This document shows positions 31,122 to 44,499 of a DNA stretch of 64,000 nucleotides, piece after piece. Source of the DNA: Bathymodiolus brooksi. Lineage: Eukaryota > Mollusca > Bivalvia > Mytilida > Modiolidae. Location of the stretch: positions 51,602,646-51,666,645 of the forward strand of contig OY804582.1 in assembly GCA_963680875.1 (NCBI GenBank). The letters run 5' to 3'. The position numbers and the translations under genes were made by a program. The notes beneath the pieces are model-generated. The model searched no databases. It worked only from the letters and a program-made list of their open reading frames with translations, and was not told the DNA's origin. Numbering within the stretch: position 1 is the stretch's first letter; every line of letters begins with the position of its first letter.

Positions 31122-34100
31122 TTAATAGCTCATTTCTACTGTATCTAAGAATAGGGACTTATACACTACAACGTGAACCTCATTTCTACTGTATCTAAGA
31201 ATAGGGACTTATACACTACAACGTGAACCTCAGTTCTACTGTATCTAATGATAGCCTAGGGACTTGTACACTACAACGTGAACATCAGTTCTACTGTATC
31301 TAATGATAGCCTAGGGACTTGTACACTACAACGAACGTGAACCTCAGTTCTACTGTATCTAAGGATAGGGACTTGTACACTACAACGTGAACCTCAGTTC
31401 TACTGTATCTAATGATAGCCTAGGGACTTGTACACTACAACGTGAACCTCAGTTCTACTGTATCTAAGGGTAGGGACTTGTACACTACAATGTGAACCTC
31501 AGTTCTACTGTATCTAAGGATAGGGACTTATACACTACAACGTGAACCTCAGTTCTACTGTATCTAAGGGTAGGGACTTGTACACTACAATGTGAACCTC
31601 AGTTCTACTGTATCTAAGGATAGGGACTTATACACTACAACGTGAACCTCAGTTCTACTGTATCTAATGATAGGGACTTATACACTACAATGTGAACCTC
31701 AGTTCTACTGTATCTAATGATAGGGACTTATACACTACAGCGTGAACCTCAGTTCTACTGTATCTAAGGATAGAGACTTATACACTACAACGTGAACCTC
31801 AGTTCTACTGTATCTAATGATAGGGACTTATACACTACAACGTGAACCTCAGTTCTACTCTATCTAATGATAGGGACTTATACACTACAACGTGAACCTC
31901 AGTTCTACTGTATCTAAGGATAGAGACTTATACACTACAACGTGAACCTCAGTTCTACTTTATCTAATGATAGGGACTTATACACTACAACGTGAACCTC
32001 AGTTCTACTGTATCTAATGATAGGGACTTATACACTACAATGTGAACCTCAGTTCTACTGTATCTAAGGATAGGGACTTATACACTACAACGTGAACCTC
32101 AGTTCTACTGTATCTAATGATAGGGACTTATACACTACAATGTGAACCTCAGTTCTACTGTATCTAAGGATAGGGACTTATACACTACAACGTGAACCTC
32201 AGTTCTACTGTATCTAAGGATAGGGACTTATACACTACAACGTGAACCTCAGTTCTACTGTATCTAATGATAGGGACTTGTACACTACAACGTGAACCTC
32301 AGTTCTACTGTATCTAAGGATAGGGACTTATACACTACAACGTGAACCTCAGTTCTACTGTATCTAATGATAGGGACTTGTACACTACAACGTGAACCTC
32401 AGTTCTACTGTATCTAATGATAGGGACTTGTACACTACAACGTGAACCTCAATTCTACTGTATCTAATGATAGGAACTTATACACTACAATGTGAACCTC
32501 AGTTCTACTGTATCTAAGGATAGGGACTTATACACTACAACGTGAACCTCAGTTCTACTGTATCTAATGATAGGGACTTGTACACTACAACGTGCACCTC
32601 AGTTCTACTGTATCTAAGGATAGGGACTTATACACTACAACGTGAACCTCAGTTCTACTGTATCTAAGGGTAGGGACTTGTACACTACAATGTGAACCTC
32701 AGTTCTACTGTATCTAAGAATAGGGACTTATACACTACGTGAACCTCAGTTCTACTGTATCTAATGATAGCCTAGGGACTTGTACACTACAACGTGAATC
32801 TCAGTTCTACTGTATCTAATGATAGGGACTTGTACACTACAACGTGAATCTCAGTTCTACTGTATCTAAGGGTAGGGACTTGTACACTACAATGTGAACC
32901 TCAGTTCTACTGTATCTAAGAATAGGGACTTATACACTACGTGAACCTCAGTTCTACTGTATCTAATGATAGCCTAGGGACTTGTACACTACAACGTGAA
33001 CCTCAGTTCTACTGTATCTAATGATAGGGACTTATACACTACAATGTGAACCTCAGTTCTACTGTATCTAATGATAGGGACTTGTACACTACAACGTAAA
33101 CCTCAGTTCTACTGTATCTAAGGATAGGGACTTATACACTACAACGTGAACCTCAGTTCTACTGTATCTAAGGATAGGGACTTGTACACTACAATGTGAA
33201 CCTCAGTTCTACTGTATCTAAGGATAGGGACTTATACACTACAACGTGAACCTCAGTTCTACTGTATCTAATGATAGGGACTTATACACTACAATGTGAA
33301 CCTCAGTTCTACTGTATCTAATGATAGGGACTTATACACTACAGCGTGAACCTCAGTTCTACTGTATCTAAGGATAGAGACTTATACACTACAACGTGAA
33401 CCTCAGTTCTACTGTATCTAATGATAGGGACTTATACACTACAACGTGAACCTCAGTTCTACTGTATCTAATGATAGGGACTTATACACTACAACGTGAA
33501 CCTCAGTTCTACTGTATCTAAGGATAGAGACTTATACACTACAACGTGAACCTCAGTTCTACTGTATCTAATGATAGGGACTTATACACTACAACGTGAA
33601 CCTCAGTTCTACTGTATCTAATGATAGGGACTTATACACTACAATGTGAACCTTAGTTCTACTGTATCTAAGGATAGGGACTTATACACTACAACGTGAA
33701 CCTCAGTTCTACTGTATCTAATGATAGGGACTTGTACACTACAACGTGAACCTCATTTCTACTGTATCTAATGATAGGGACTTGTACACTACAACGTGAA
33801 CCTCAGTTCTACTGTATCTAAGGATAGGGACTTGTACACTACAATGTGAACCTCAGTTCTACTGTATCTAAGGATAGGGACTTATACACTACAACGTGAA
33901 CCTCAGTTCTACTGTATCTAATGATAGGGACTTGTACACTACAACGTGCACCTCAGTTCTACTGTATCTAAGGATAGGGACTTATACACTACAACGTGAA
34001 CCTCAGTTCTACTGTATCTAAGGGTAGGGACTTGTACACTACAATGTGAACCTCAGTTCTACTGTATCTAAGAATAGGGACTTATACACTACGTGAACCT

Positions 34101-37100
34101 CAGTTCTACTGTATCTAATGATAGCCTAGGGACTTGTACACTACAACATGAACCTCAGTTCTACTGTATCTAATGATAGGGACTTATACACTACAACGTG
34201 AACCTCAGTTCTACTGTATCTAATGATAGGGACTTATACACTACAACGTGAACCTCAGTTCTACTGTATCTAAGGATAGAGACTTATACACTACAACGTG
34301 AACCTCAGTTCTACTGTATCTAATGATAGGGACTTATACACTACAACGTGAACCTCAGTTCTACTGTATCTAATGATAGGGACTTATACACTACAATGTG
34401 AACCTCAGTTCTACTGTATCTAAGGATAGGGACTTATACACTACAACGTGAACCTCAGTTCTACTGTATCTAATGATAGGGACTTATACACTACAATGTG
34501 AACCTCAGTTCTACTGTATCTAAGGATAGGGACTTATACACTACAACGTGAACCTCAGTTCTACTGTATCTAAGGATAGGGACATATACACTACAACGTG
34601 AACCTCAGTTCTACTGTATCTAATGATAGGGACATGTACACTACAACGTGAACCTCAGTTCTACTGTATCTAAGGATAGGGACTTATACACTACAACGTG
34701 AACCTCAGTTCTACTGTATCTAATGATAGGGACTTGTACACTACAACGTGAACCTCAGTTCTACTGTATCTAATGATAGGGACTTGTACACTACAACGTG
34801 AACCTCAGTTCTACTGTATCTAATGATAGGGACTTGTACACTACAACGTGAACCTCAATTCTACTGTATCTAATGATAGGAACTTATACACTACAATGTG
34901 AACCTCAGTTCTACTGTATCTAAGGATAGGGACTTATACACTACAACGTGAACCTCAGTTCTACTGTATCTAATGATAGGGACTTGTACACTACAACGTG
35001 CACCTCAGTTCTACTGTATCTAAGGATAGGGACTTATACACTACAACGTGAACCTCAGTTCTACTGTATCTAAGGGTAGGGACTTGTACACTACAATGTG
35101 AACCTCAGTTCTACTGTATCTAAGAATAGGGACTTATACACTACGTGAACCTCAGTTCTACTGTATCTAATGATAGCCTAGGGACTTGTACACTACAACG
35201 TGAATCTCAGTTCTACTGTATCTAATGATAGGGACTTGTACACTACAACGTGAACCTCAGTTCTACTGTATCTAATGATAGGGACTTATACACTACAATG
35301 TGAACCTCAGTTCTACTGTATCTAAGGATAGAGACTTATACACTACAATGTGAACCTCAGTTCTACTGTATCTAATGATAGAGACTTATACACTACAATG
35401 TGAACCTCAGTTCTACTGTATCTAATGATAGAGACTTATACACTACAACGTGAACCTCAGTTCTACTGTATCTAAGGATAGAGACTTATACACTACAATG
35501 TGAACCTCAGTTCTACTGTATCTAATGATAGGGACTTGTACACTACAACGTGAACCTCAGTTCTACTGTATCTAATGATAGGGACTTATACACTACAATG
35601 TGAACCTCAGTTCTACTGTATCTAATGATAGGGACTTATACACTACAATGTGAACCTCAGTTCTACTGTATCTAATGATAGGGACTTATACACTACAACG
35701 TGAACCTCAGTTCTACTGTATCTAATGATAGGGACTTATACACTACAATGTGAACCTCAGTTCTACTGTATCTAATGATAGGGACTTGTACACTACAACG
35801 TGAACCTCAGTTCTACTGTATCTAAGGATAGGGACTTATACACTACAACGTGAACCTCAGTTCTACTGTATCTAAGGATAGGGACTTGTACACTACAATG
35901 TGAACCTCAGTTCTACTGTATCTAAGGATAGGGACTTATACACTACAACGTGAACCTCAGTTCTACTGTATCTAATGATAGGGACTTATACACTACAATG
36001 TGAACCTCAGTTCTACTGTATCTAATGATAGGGACTTATACACTACAGCGTGAACCTCAGTTCTACTGTATCTAAGGATAGAGACTTATACACTACAACG
36101 TGAACCTCAGTTCTACTGTATCTAATGATAGGGACTTATACACTACAGCGTGAACCTCAGTTCTACTGTATCTAAGGATAGAGACTTATACACTACAACG
36201 TGAACCTCAGTTCTACTGTATCTAATGATAGGGACTTATACACTACAACGTGAACCTCAGTTCTACTGTATCTAATGATAGGGACTTATACACTACAACG
36301 TGAACCTCAGTTCTACTGTATCTAAGGATAGAGACTTATACACTACAACGTGAACCTCAGTTCTACTGTATCTAATGATAGGGACTTATACACTACAACG
36401 TGAACCTCAGTTCTACTGTATCTAATGATAGGGACTTATACACTACAATGTGAACCTCAGTTCTACTGTATCTAAGGATAGGGACTTATACACTACAACG
36501 TGAACCTCAGTTCTACTGTATCTAATGATAGGGACTTGTACACTACAACGTGAACCTCATTTCTACTGTATCTAATGATAGGGACTTGTACACTACAACG
36601 TGAACCTCAGTTCTACTGTATCTAAGGATAGGGACTTGTACACTACAATGTGAACCTCAGTTCTACTGTATCTAAGGATAGAGACTTATACACTACAACG
36701 TGAACCTCAGTTCTACTGTATCTAATGATAGGGACTTATACACTACAACGTGAACCTCAGTTCTACTGTATCTAAGAATAGGGACTTATACACTACAACG
36801 TGAACCTCAGTTCTACTGTATCTAAGGATAGGGACTTGTACACTACAATGTGAACCTCAGTTCTACTGTATCTAAGGATAGGGACTTGTACACTACAATG
36901 TGAACCTCAGTTCTACTGTATCTAATGATAGGGACTTGTACACTACAACTTGAACCTCAGTTCTACTGTATCTAATGATAGCCTAGGGACTTGTACACTA
37001 CAACGTGAACCTCAGTTCTACTGTATCTAATGATAGGGACTTGTACACTACAACGTGAACCTCAGTTCTACTGTATCTAAGGATAGGGACTTATACACTA

Positions 37101-37296
37101 CAATGTGAACCTCAGTTCTACTGTATCTAATGATAGGGACTTGTACACTACAACTTGAACCTCAGTTCTACTGTATCTAATGATAGCCTAGGGACTTGTA
37201 CACTACAACGTGAACCTCAGTTCTACTGTATCTAATGATAGGGACTTGTACACTACAACGTGAACCTCAGTTTTACTGTATCTAAGGATAGGGACT
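31122..37296. repeat. 50-bp satellite-like array (about 123 copies)
   Basis: The unit runs CTCAGTTCTACTGTATCTAA, TGATAGGGAC, TTATACACTACAACGTGAAC. Length variants are a 55-bp form with an inserted CCTAG and a 47-bp form with CACTACGTG. Two-state sites (ATGA or AGGA; TTA or TTG; ACG or ATG) vary along the array. Rare marker variants repeat in blocks. TACAGCG lies at 31738 and 33342 (1,604 bp apart), then 36046 and 36146. GTGCACCTC lies at 32592, 33946 and 34998 (1,354 and 1,052 bp). Neighbouring variants keep the same order around them, so multi-unit blocks were duplicated. Confidence 0.97.
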
Positions 37297-37324
37297 ACTT
37301 TATCTTTATATTGGCATTATACAT

Positions 37325-37530
37325 GACAGTGTATACTTAGTTGTGAGTTTGAATCCTGCTCATTGTGTAGTGTACTCTATATAACATTATGTGATAAAGT
37401 TTGTCAGTGACTTGCGGCAGGTCAGTGGTTTTCTCCGGGTACTCCAGTTTCCCCCACCAATAAAACTGACCGCCATGATATAACTGAAATATTGTTATAA
37501 GTGGCTTTAAACACTATAACCCTAACCCTT
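37325..37530 (+). mobile_element. 5'-truncated family-1 SINE inside the array's right edge
   Basis: Starts near the B-box (GAGTTTGAATCCTG) and continues with GTGATAAAGTTTGTCAGTGA, GGCAGGTCAGTGGTTTTCTC and CCACCAATAAAACTGACCGC. The tail is AACTGAAATATTGTTATAAG..AAACACTATAACCCTAACCC. Diverged 50-bp units resume beyond it at 37545, so it inserted within the array margin. No clear target duplication was found. Confidence 0.75.
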
Positions 37531-37539
37531 AGCCCTGCA

Positions 37540-37625
37540 TATTATCCATTTGTACTGTATGTTGAGGGACTAATAGTAATACACATCAATGTTTACCCCA
37601 TTTGTACTGTATCTAAAGTACTGGG
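37540..37625. repeat. Decayed right-edge units of the 50-bp array
   Basis: CCATTTGTACTGTAT occurs at 37546 and 37598, 52 bp apart, with GGGACTAATAGTAATACAC between them. This corresponds to the array's ACTGTATCTAA and GGGACTTATACAC boxes. Confidence 0.6.
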
Positions 37626-37629
37626 GCCA

Positions 37630-38505
37630 TTTCTACCCTTACCCTCACAGACATATTCAGCTATTACTGTAATTAGACTCCAGTTGACCATCATCAAGAC
37701 ACCATGTTTTATTCTAACAAGATATTATATTTCCTGTGACAAGCAGATATAAATCTTTTAATTATTATTTTACTAAAACTTCTTCATTATTGTATTAGTA
37801 TAGAAAACTAGTTCTGTTTAATATCTAGAATTACAAACAACTATTAGAATTATACATAACTAATTAGTTTAAATATTTTTTTAGTCGTTATGAAGTACAT
37901 GTATTAAATCATAATCCTTGTGTCATTTTCTGATTAAAACTTGATTAATTAGAGCCCCACAGAGTATCGACAGGCCCCGTATGATAATCATTCCATCTGT
38001 CCATCCATTCACAATTCCTGTGTAGTACAAGAACAAGTTTCCTTTGATGGAAATTATTGTATTCATTGTTTGTTTTGATGAGGGGAGGCTCCATTTGATT
38101 TTGAAAATTTTTGCACTTTTCCATACAGAGTTACTGGCGTTTTTTTTTTTTTACAAAAAGTGCACATAATTTCTTTTTCGTCCAATATTTTGATTTGTCC
38201 GAATCATTTGAAATTGTAGACATGGTTAGGATTCATGAGAAGTGACTATTTACAAATATACTGTTCCATGAACTTTGTGATAAACCTTTTTAACCTCTAC
38301 CTTAACCTATCATGTATAGCTGGCTCTCTCTGACTACTCAACGCTTTCATCTTTTGTTGTTAATTTATTAAAATGAATTCATGTAAGAATTTATTTCTCT
38401 AATGATTAAAATAAAATACAAAAAATGTAATGGTAAGTGAAATAAAACTTGTGTTTTCTGCTTAATGTTGTTGCTCAGGATAAAATGTTTATAAAAAATA
38501 ACAAT
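37630..38505. other. AT-rich sequence, no gene seen
   Basis: Nothing recognised. The frame at 37501-37752 overlaps the SINE and decayed array units and is artefactual. Confidence 0.45.
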
Positions 38506-38507
38506 AA

Positions 38508-38864
38508 GGCCAAAAAAAAATATGTGTGTTTACGGTCACACGACCGACCCTAATTTTTGCTAGCGACCCTATGAATTTTTACACAGAATTCAGAACCATT
38601 TTTGTTGTTTAACCAGCAGCAATGTTTTATTTATTCAGCTGCTAGCTTTTTGTCGAAATTGAGAGCAAAGAAGGTAGAAAAACTGCATAATTCGTCATTT
38701 TACCGGAAATTTCGAAAATGAAATATCGGATTCCGGAACCGGGAACGACTATTTCCGGTTTTGCCGATAATAAAAAAAATAAAAAAATAAAAAATAATCC
38801 TGACCGACCGACCCTAGATTTTTTTGACATGTGACAGTAAACACACGTATATTTTTTTTTGGCC
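38508..38864. mobile_element. 357-bp Harbinger-like MITE with TAA target duplication
   Basis: The left end GGCCAAAAAAAAATATGTGT and the right end, reading ACACACGTATATTTTTTTTT then GGCC, are long inverted repeats (about 28 bp). Subterminal GACCGACCCTA boxes also lie in inverted orientation at both ends. TAA flanks it at 38505-38507 and 38865-38867. A 3-bp TAA/TTA duplication with GG-starting ends is characteristic of PIF/Harbinger elements. There is no transposase frame, so it is non-autonomous. The minus-strand frame 38642-38830 is internal noise. Confidence 0.75.
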
Positions 38865-38869
38865 TAAGT

Positions 38870-41600
38870 AAAAGTGCAATAATTTGATGTTTGTTTGATC
38901 ATTTGATACCACTATAAAAATAGATAATTTTCTGTGGTATTCCCAGTAAAGTATTGGTGTGCTGTCATGACCATTGACATTGTTTTGTCTGTAGACACAA
39001 TGGTTTTTTCACAATAACTTAAGGTCTGTTTGACTGATCATTCTGAAATTTTAACACAATGATCATTGGCATAGAATGAAAGTTGAATTGATTTTGGGGA
39101 TTCAAGCCCTACCCAATTCTTAAACAAGGGGTCCAAAAGTGTAACAAATGGTCTGCATATATTATGTTATCAGCAACTACGGGTGTTAGAACATTTCCAG
39201 CTTGACTTTCTGTAGTATAGTATCCTTATCAGACATAGCCCTTTTTATATTTTTGACATGGCAATCCTTTTATATTTAACAACAAATGTTGTACAGAACT
39301 TGGAAAAAAATATACATGTATGTTATTTTGATTGAACTTTGCATTAAAGGGGACACTTTTGTCTGCACTAAGGGGAAGTAACTCCTGTGAGCATGCGAAA
39401 AAAGGGAATCCAGTCAGAAATGTGCAAATGGTCTTATTACGAGTAGATTGTATCATATCTTGCTTTACTCAGCAGGTGAGTCATTATACCTGTAACAAGT
39501 TTTACTAAGATTTACATTAATCATTTCATAACAATGTAAATAGGTACAACATTATAGATACTAATAGTTATAATGTCTTCAGCCAACACAATAATAATTT
39601 TGATACCATTAAGATATCCTGACTGATAATGTTCAGTCTGATGACCAACATCAATTTAAATTTTGCATAACACAACAATTAATTAGTTTGTAAAAGTCAT
39701 TTTGTCCTGTACATTTTATACCCTGTGATTACTGACCCAATGGAGGGTAACGTAATAAAAAAATATTCAGGTCACAATTCCCCAAGTGAATATTTTTATT
39801 TTTGTTTTAAACAATTTGCACTCTAAATTCACAAATATTTGTATAACTGACATATTTGAGAGAAAAGAAATTGGGATTCTAAACTAAAAAATTGAAAATG
39901 TGCTAAAAAAAAATAATTATTTAACGATCACATCACATTTTTCAGTTGAAAATGAAACTCTTGATATTTAAAGTATTAAAATCCTGAACATTAACAGAAT
40001 TATCTCCCCTTTTTTGACTGATGACCTTTAAATCTGGATACCTATGAAATCTGGAACTGCATTTTTAAGGTGTCTGAAATTTCATCTTTTGACAACATTT
40101 AATTTACATTATGTGACGACCATTTTTATTTGTGGTAGAAACCACTGATCAGATGCAAGTACCTGATGGAAAAAAACACAAACTTGACACAATTTTATCT
40201 CATAAAGTTTGTATCAAGTACACCTTGTCACTGATTAAAATGGATCTTTACTGAAGATAGGAAATGATTCCATAGTTAGGTGTAAATCTAACCATTATAC
40301 AATTAGTTATGAATGCTCCTTCATCATATAGTGATATACAACATATAAATGTATTAAACATATAATGAAAGTGACCTATAAAAAAATTGTACCGAAAGTG
40401 ATTTCATGCGATCTTGGTATGGGACTTTTTACTGTAAAATAATGGTCAAAGTATCTGATTATGTTGTTATTTAAGGAATATTACTGTTGTTTTTTATGAG
40501 TTACCAGCATCAATTGGTGATTTGAGGGTTGTAAATGCAGATTTACATGGTGATGTGTAACATTTATAGTATATTAAATAAGGTAAGAAGAGTTTTTGTA
40601 CATTTTTCTTTATTTAATTTTTTTTTAAATGATATTATTTTTGTATGGTAATATTTATAGCCAATATTTATTATTTTATTATGCTTATTTTGAAGAAATT
40701 CCCATTCTTGGACACTTATTATTTAGTGGCAGTTTGAGTCAATCAGAATAATAGTAAGCTGTCCGTGTTGTTGATTGATACTATATTTGACTAAAAAAAC
40801 AATCCAGATTTTAGAAAATTTGATGTTTATAATATATTTAATTGAAATAAATATCTAAAATGAATTTCCAATTTAATGATATATTTATTGATGGGTGTCA
40901 GTCAATAATTTAGAAATGTTCTACTTCATTTAACTATCACTGCTTCACCAGTTGCTAAGAATTAACATAAATTTGAGGGAAAAAAATTCAATTTTCAATA
41001 GAAAATAGCATTGCTAATGTTAGGCAAGTGTACAAATTGATTTTTCATTATGAATAAGTTAAAAAGCAAGAAGGAAATTGTATCATTATTTTCCCATTAA
41101 AGATAAACATGTAAATTATGGAAACATGACAAATCGGTCCATCCCATATGGTTTAAAAATCGTTACTCAAAACGTCTAGGCCCTGAAGACTGGTACAACG
41201 TTACCCATACACCAGCCATCGATAGAGAAACAAACACGGAAAGAGTTATTAATCATAATTTGATAAAAATCTAAACAATAAATATTAGAGGACCCTGAAA
41301 ATATACAAATGTTATAACATGTCTGTATCAAGTTTTGTCATCTTAATGTACTTTGTCATACGTAGATGTGTGTTTACCCTTTGGCTTATCACTATAATGA
41401 TGATATAGTACCATTTCTCATTATAATTATATATTATTATATATTTTGATAATTGTTATACAATATTATATTATATTTATTTATCTGATGTTGAAAGTGT
41501 GTCTCTGCTGTTTATTTTAATGTGTTTTAAAAACAAAGAATAATTAACTTCTTTTTCTGAGGTTTTTTAAGTTTAAAAAGTTTGTAATTTTTTATATAAT
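38870..41600. other. AT-rich sequence, no gene seen
   Basis: A box AAGGGGAAGTAACTCCTGTG at about 39371, followed by GTCAGAAATGTGCAAATG, resembles sequence leading into the dispersed repeat at 12030. It is probably a partial copy (39340-39440). The minus-strand frame there (39229-39456) is not supported. Elsewhere nothing recognised. Confidence 0.4.
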
Positions 41601-41601
41601 T

Positions 41602-41689
41602 TTGTATGAATTGAGAGATGGAAAAAAAAAATATTTTTGAATATTCTTTTATTTAATTTGATTATTTTTGCATCTCTCAATTCATACAA
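41602..41689. repeat. Perfect 19-bp inverted repeat with 50-bp A/T spacer
   Basis: TTGTATGAATTGAGAGATG (41602-41620) is exactly mirrored by CATCTCTCAATTCATACAA (41671-41689). The spacer is almost pure A/T. Consistent with a stem-loop or a short MITE relic. Confidence 0.9.
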
Positions 41690-41921
41690 ATATTCTGTTA
41701 TTTTGAAGATTTCAGTTGAGTTATAAGGCTCTACAACAGAAAATATTTGTTAGGAGTATATTATATATAATTAGTATCACTTTAATATTAAAGTGCATAA
41801 GAGAGATAGCCTTTGGTATGAATTAACTATACAGGACTTTCAATATTGTTCAAGTCTACCAGTACTTCAATGTTTACAGGCAGTACTTTTTTATAAAAAT
41901 TTGAAAAAATTTCATGAATAA

Positions 41922-42098
41922 AGTCAAACCTGTATTAAGAGGTCACCTTTGGGAGAAAGAAAAAGTGTCCTTATAAGACAGGTTACCCCTTAAAAGAGTT
42001 TCAATTCATATGAAATTTTCTATGACAGGACAAGAAAAAGGTGACCTTTTGATACAGGTGACTGCTTAATAGAGGTGACCTAATGAGCAGGTTTGACT
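41922..42098. mobile_element. 177-bp MITE with AGTCAAACCTG inverted ends
   Basis: AGTCAAACCTG at 41922-41932 and CAGGTTTGACT at 42088-42098 are perfect inverted ends. Internal boxes (GAGGTCACCTTTGGG; AAAAGGTGACCTTTTG; AGAGGTGACC) also recur in both orientations. No target duplication is certain. No coding frame. Confidence 0.65.
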
Positions 42099-42179
42099 GA
42101 ATCTTATACAACACTCTTTAAAATCAGGAGGTACCATAGACCATTGTAGACGGGTAAAAGTACCTGGTACCGTCCCTTA

Positions 42180-42242
42180 TTAAAAGGCCTGACTATATAC
42201 TGCTAAAGTTGGCATTAAGCACCAATTAATCAATCAATCAAA
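42180..42242 (+). mobile_element. SINE 3' tail relic with AATC repeats
   Basis: CTGCTAAAGTTGGCATTAAG, then CACCAATTAATCAATCAATC, corresponds to the shared SINE tail followed by (AATC)n. The head is absent or unrecognisable. Confidence 0.55.
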
Positions 42243-42249
42243 TGAATTA

Positions 42250-44135
42250 ACTATTAATGTAGGTAAAACAATAATACAGGAACAAAAAGTATTTGTTAAA
42301 ATTGACAGGTTTTACATACTGGCTCATATGTAAAATAATATATTATAATTAATTTAATATTCAAGGAAATCTATAAAAATACTGCATGTTTTCAATTGAA
42401 ATTAAACAAATAGTTACAAATTCAAATGTGATACTGGGTTTTTTGTTGTACCTGTTATTGTGTTATAAATAATCAATCATTCTTTGTACTATTATTTTTT
42501 ATGTAATTAAGACAGTGGTGTGTATATTACATATGGTTGAAAATGTTTGCATTCTAAATTGTAATTTACAACCCTAATCAATTACCTGGCTCATTATGTA
42601 TGTTCTAATATTTCAGAAAATAAATTAATTCCAAGTAAAATCCAAAAGTTTTAATGATTACCAGTACATTTTACCTTAAATCTTTTCAAACCATTTTATC
42701 ATTTCCCATGAGCCTTCCCCCCCGGCCCCGATAACTTTTCTCTTAACGTTGTTTTATCATTGTTTTTTCTGAGGTATATCAATATCCCTACTTCATAAAT
42801 TATTCCACGCTACTTTGCTGCATTTCCTTTTATTTTCTGTATATTTTTAGATCCAATATTTCAGATAATACGATTTCTAATCATTTCTTCCACGTGTTTA
42901 GACATGTTCATTATGCAAAACAACCAGACTACAGTGGGAAGAAATAGTGAGGAAATGATCATGGGGCAACACCTTACTATGCTGTCTTCACTGTTTATTT
43001 GGTTTTTTTCCTTGCAGCTTATTGAAATTGAAAAAGAAAACGACAAAAATTTAACCAACTGCACTTAAAATTGCATGACTTAAACAATAAAAGTATCATC
43101 TTCACGATTATGATATCTGCTTCTTTTAAAGATAACCGATGTTACTGAGAAAAAAATCAATTATATTTCTATCTGAAATAACTTTATATGGGTATTAAAT
43201 ATAAATTTGTCGTGTCAACATACACACATTGATCAAATTTAGTAGAAAATGGTGAAAGCTTGTTACTTTTGTAATCAGAGGAGAATTTTGGCCATATCTT
43301 AGTGATAATATTTATGTATGTATAGTAATAGTACAGAACAAAGAGAATATCTGATAGAAGTATCTACAATATAAATAAAATCCCATTTTCAAATTGTATG
43401 GAGAGAAAAGCCACCTATCGTAAAATCAACGTCATTAATTTATGATTTATCATTGTAAATTGAATATAATCTTGCTGTCAATTATTAAAAGATTTTGTCA
43501 TTAAAATCAGAGAAATTCTCTTTCTTTGCTATCTCATGTTGACTTTACACAATAGATTCTAAATCGTTCATTTTAACATTGTAAGGCTAGAAACCTACAC
43601 TTTTTGTAATTCAGGTCACATTCCCCCTCTCTCCCCCCCCCCCCCCCCCCCCCGTATAATGTTATCAAAGTCATTATTCATATATTATGTTCAGCTTGGT
43701 TAGTTTGCAAATTAATCAAAATTAGATGTTTATATTTGTTGTCTCTTTTTTTCTTTTCTTTTTTTAAATTTCGTGATACACTAACATATAACGATATCCC
43801 ATATATAGGCTCACGTTAGGGTTCATATTTTCAGCCGACCAATCAATGGTGAGCTTATTAAATATTTAGGTATAAAGAAAAGTATATGCCAAGAGCTGTT
43901 GTCTGATTGATTGATATTTTAAACTGTCTTACATATGATTAAGTGGTCAAAGATGAATGAAAAGTTACATGGCATGACCATAAACAGGATGTTGTTAAAT
44001 GTTAGTGTATACCCAAAGAAAAAAACATACTACAAGAATCAAATTTTAATTAGAGTGGGTGGTGTTTAGAATAGCAACATTTTCTATTTGTCTTTTCCAC
44101 TACAAACTTGTGAAGTATAAAAAAAATATCATAAA
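42250..44135. other. AT-rich sequence with one weak exon-like segment
   Basis: No gene recognised. After TATTTCAG (about 42858-42865), a phase-1 frame runs to TAG through SNHFFHVFRHVHYAKQPDYS and GKK. It shares ACTACAGTGGGAA with the candidate exon at 57775. A C-rich run, CCTTCCCCCCCGGCCCCG, lies at 42713-42730. Confidence 0.3.
43633..43653. repeat. Poly(C) tract of 21
   Basis: Uninterrupted C run preceded by C/T-rich TTCCCCCTCTCT. Length is likely variable and may be imprecise in the assembly. Capable of i-motif or G-quadruplex formation. Confidence 0.9.
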
Positions 44136-44139
44136 TTTA

Positions 44140-44495
44140 TGATACAGTATATTTAAGAAATAAATCATGGAAGCCAGGATTTGTTGGGAGTTTTAACATG
44201 GGTTGGCTCGGGATAAAATTTACTAATATCCGCCAACCCATTTTAAAACTCAAAACACATTCTGGCTTCCATGATTTATTTTGATTCTGATATGTCTAAG
44301 AGTACAAATATGGTAGTATACTTTGATTGGAAGACGGTAATTTATATTTACCTTTGCGGAAAATGTCGCACACAATTTATGCTGCCAATGGAAAAGTCAG
44401 TCACATTCACCGCCACATGTGTGAATGAGATTATACCATCGATAAATCGCTCGTTTGTCTACAAAGCGAAAGAAGGACGTCATGTTAGAATTAAA
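44140..44495 (+). repeat. Dispersed repeat with inverted head, copy B
   Basis: The same element as 12030-12475. AAATAAATCATGGAAGCCAG is mirrored by CTGGCTTCCATGATTTATTT, with an inner pair GGGTTGGC and GCCAACCC. The body then follows (TGATATGTCTAAGAGTACAA, GTCGCACACAATTTATGCTG, ATTATACCATCGATAAATCG, AAAGCGAAAGAAGGACGTCA). The hairpin is better preserved here than in copy A. The open frame 44271-44504 runs through the repeat body and matches no family I recognise. Confidence 0.75.
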
Positions 44496-44499
44496 ATTT

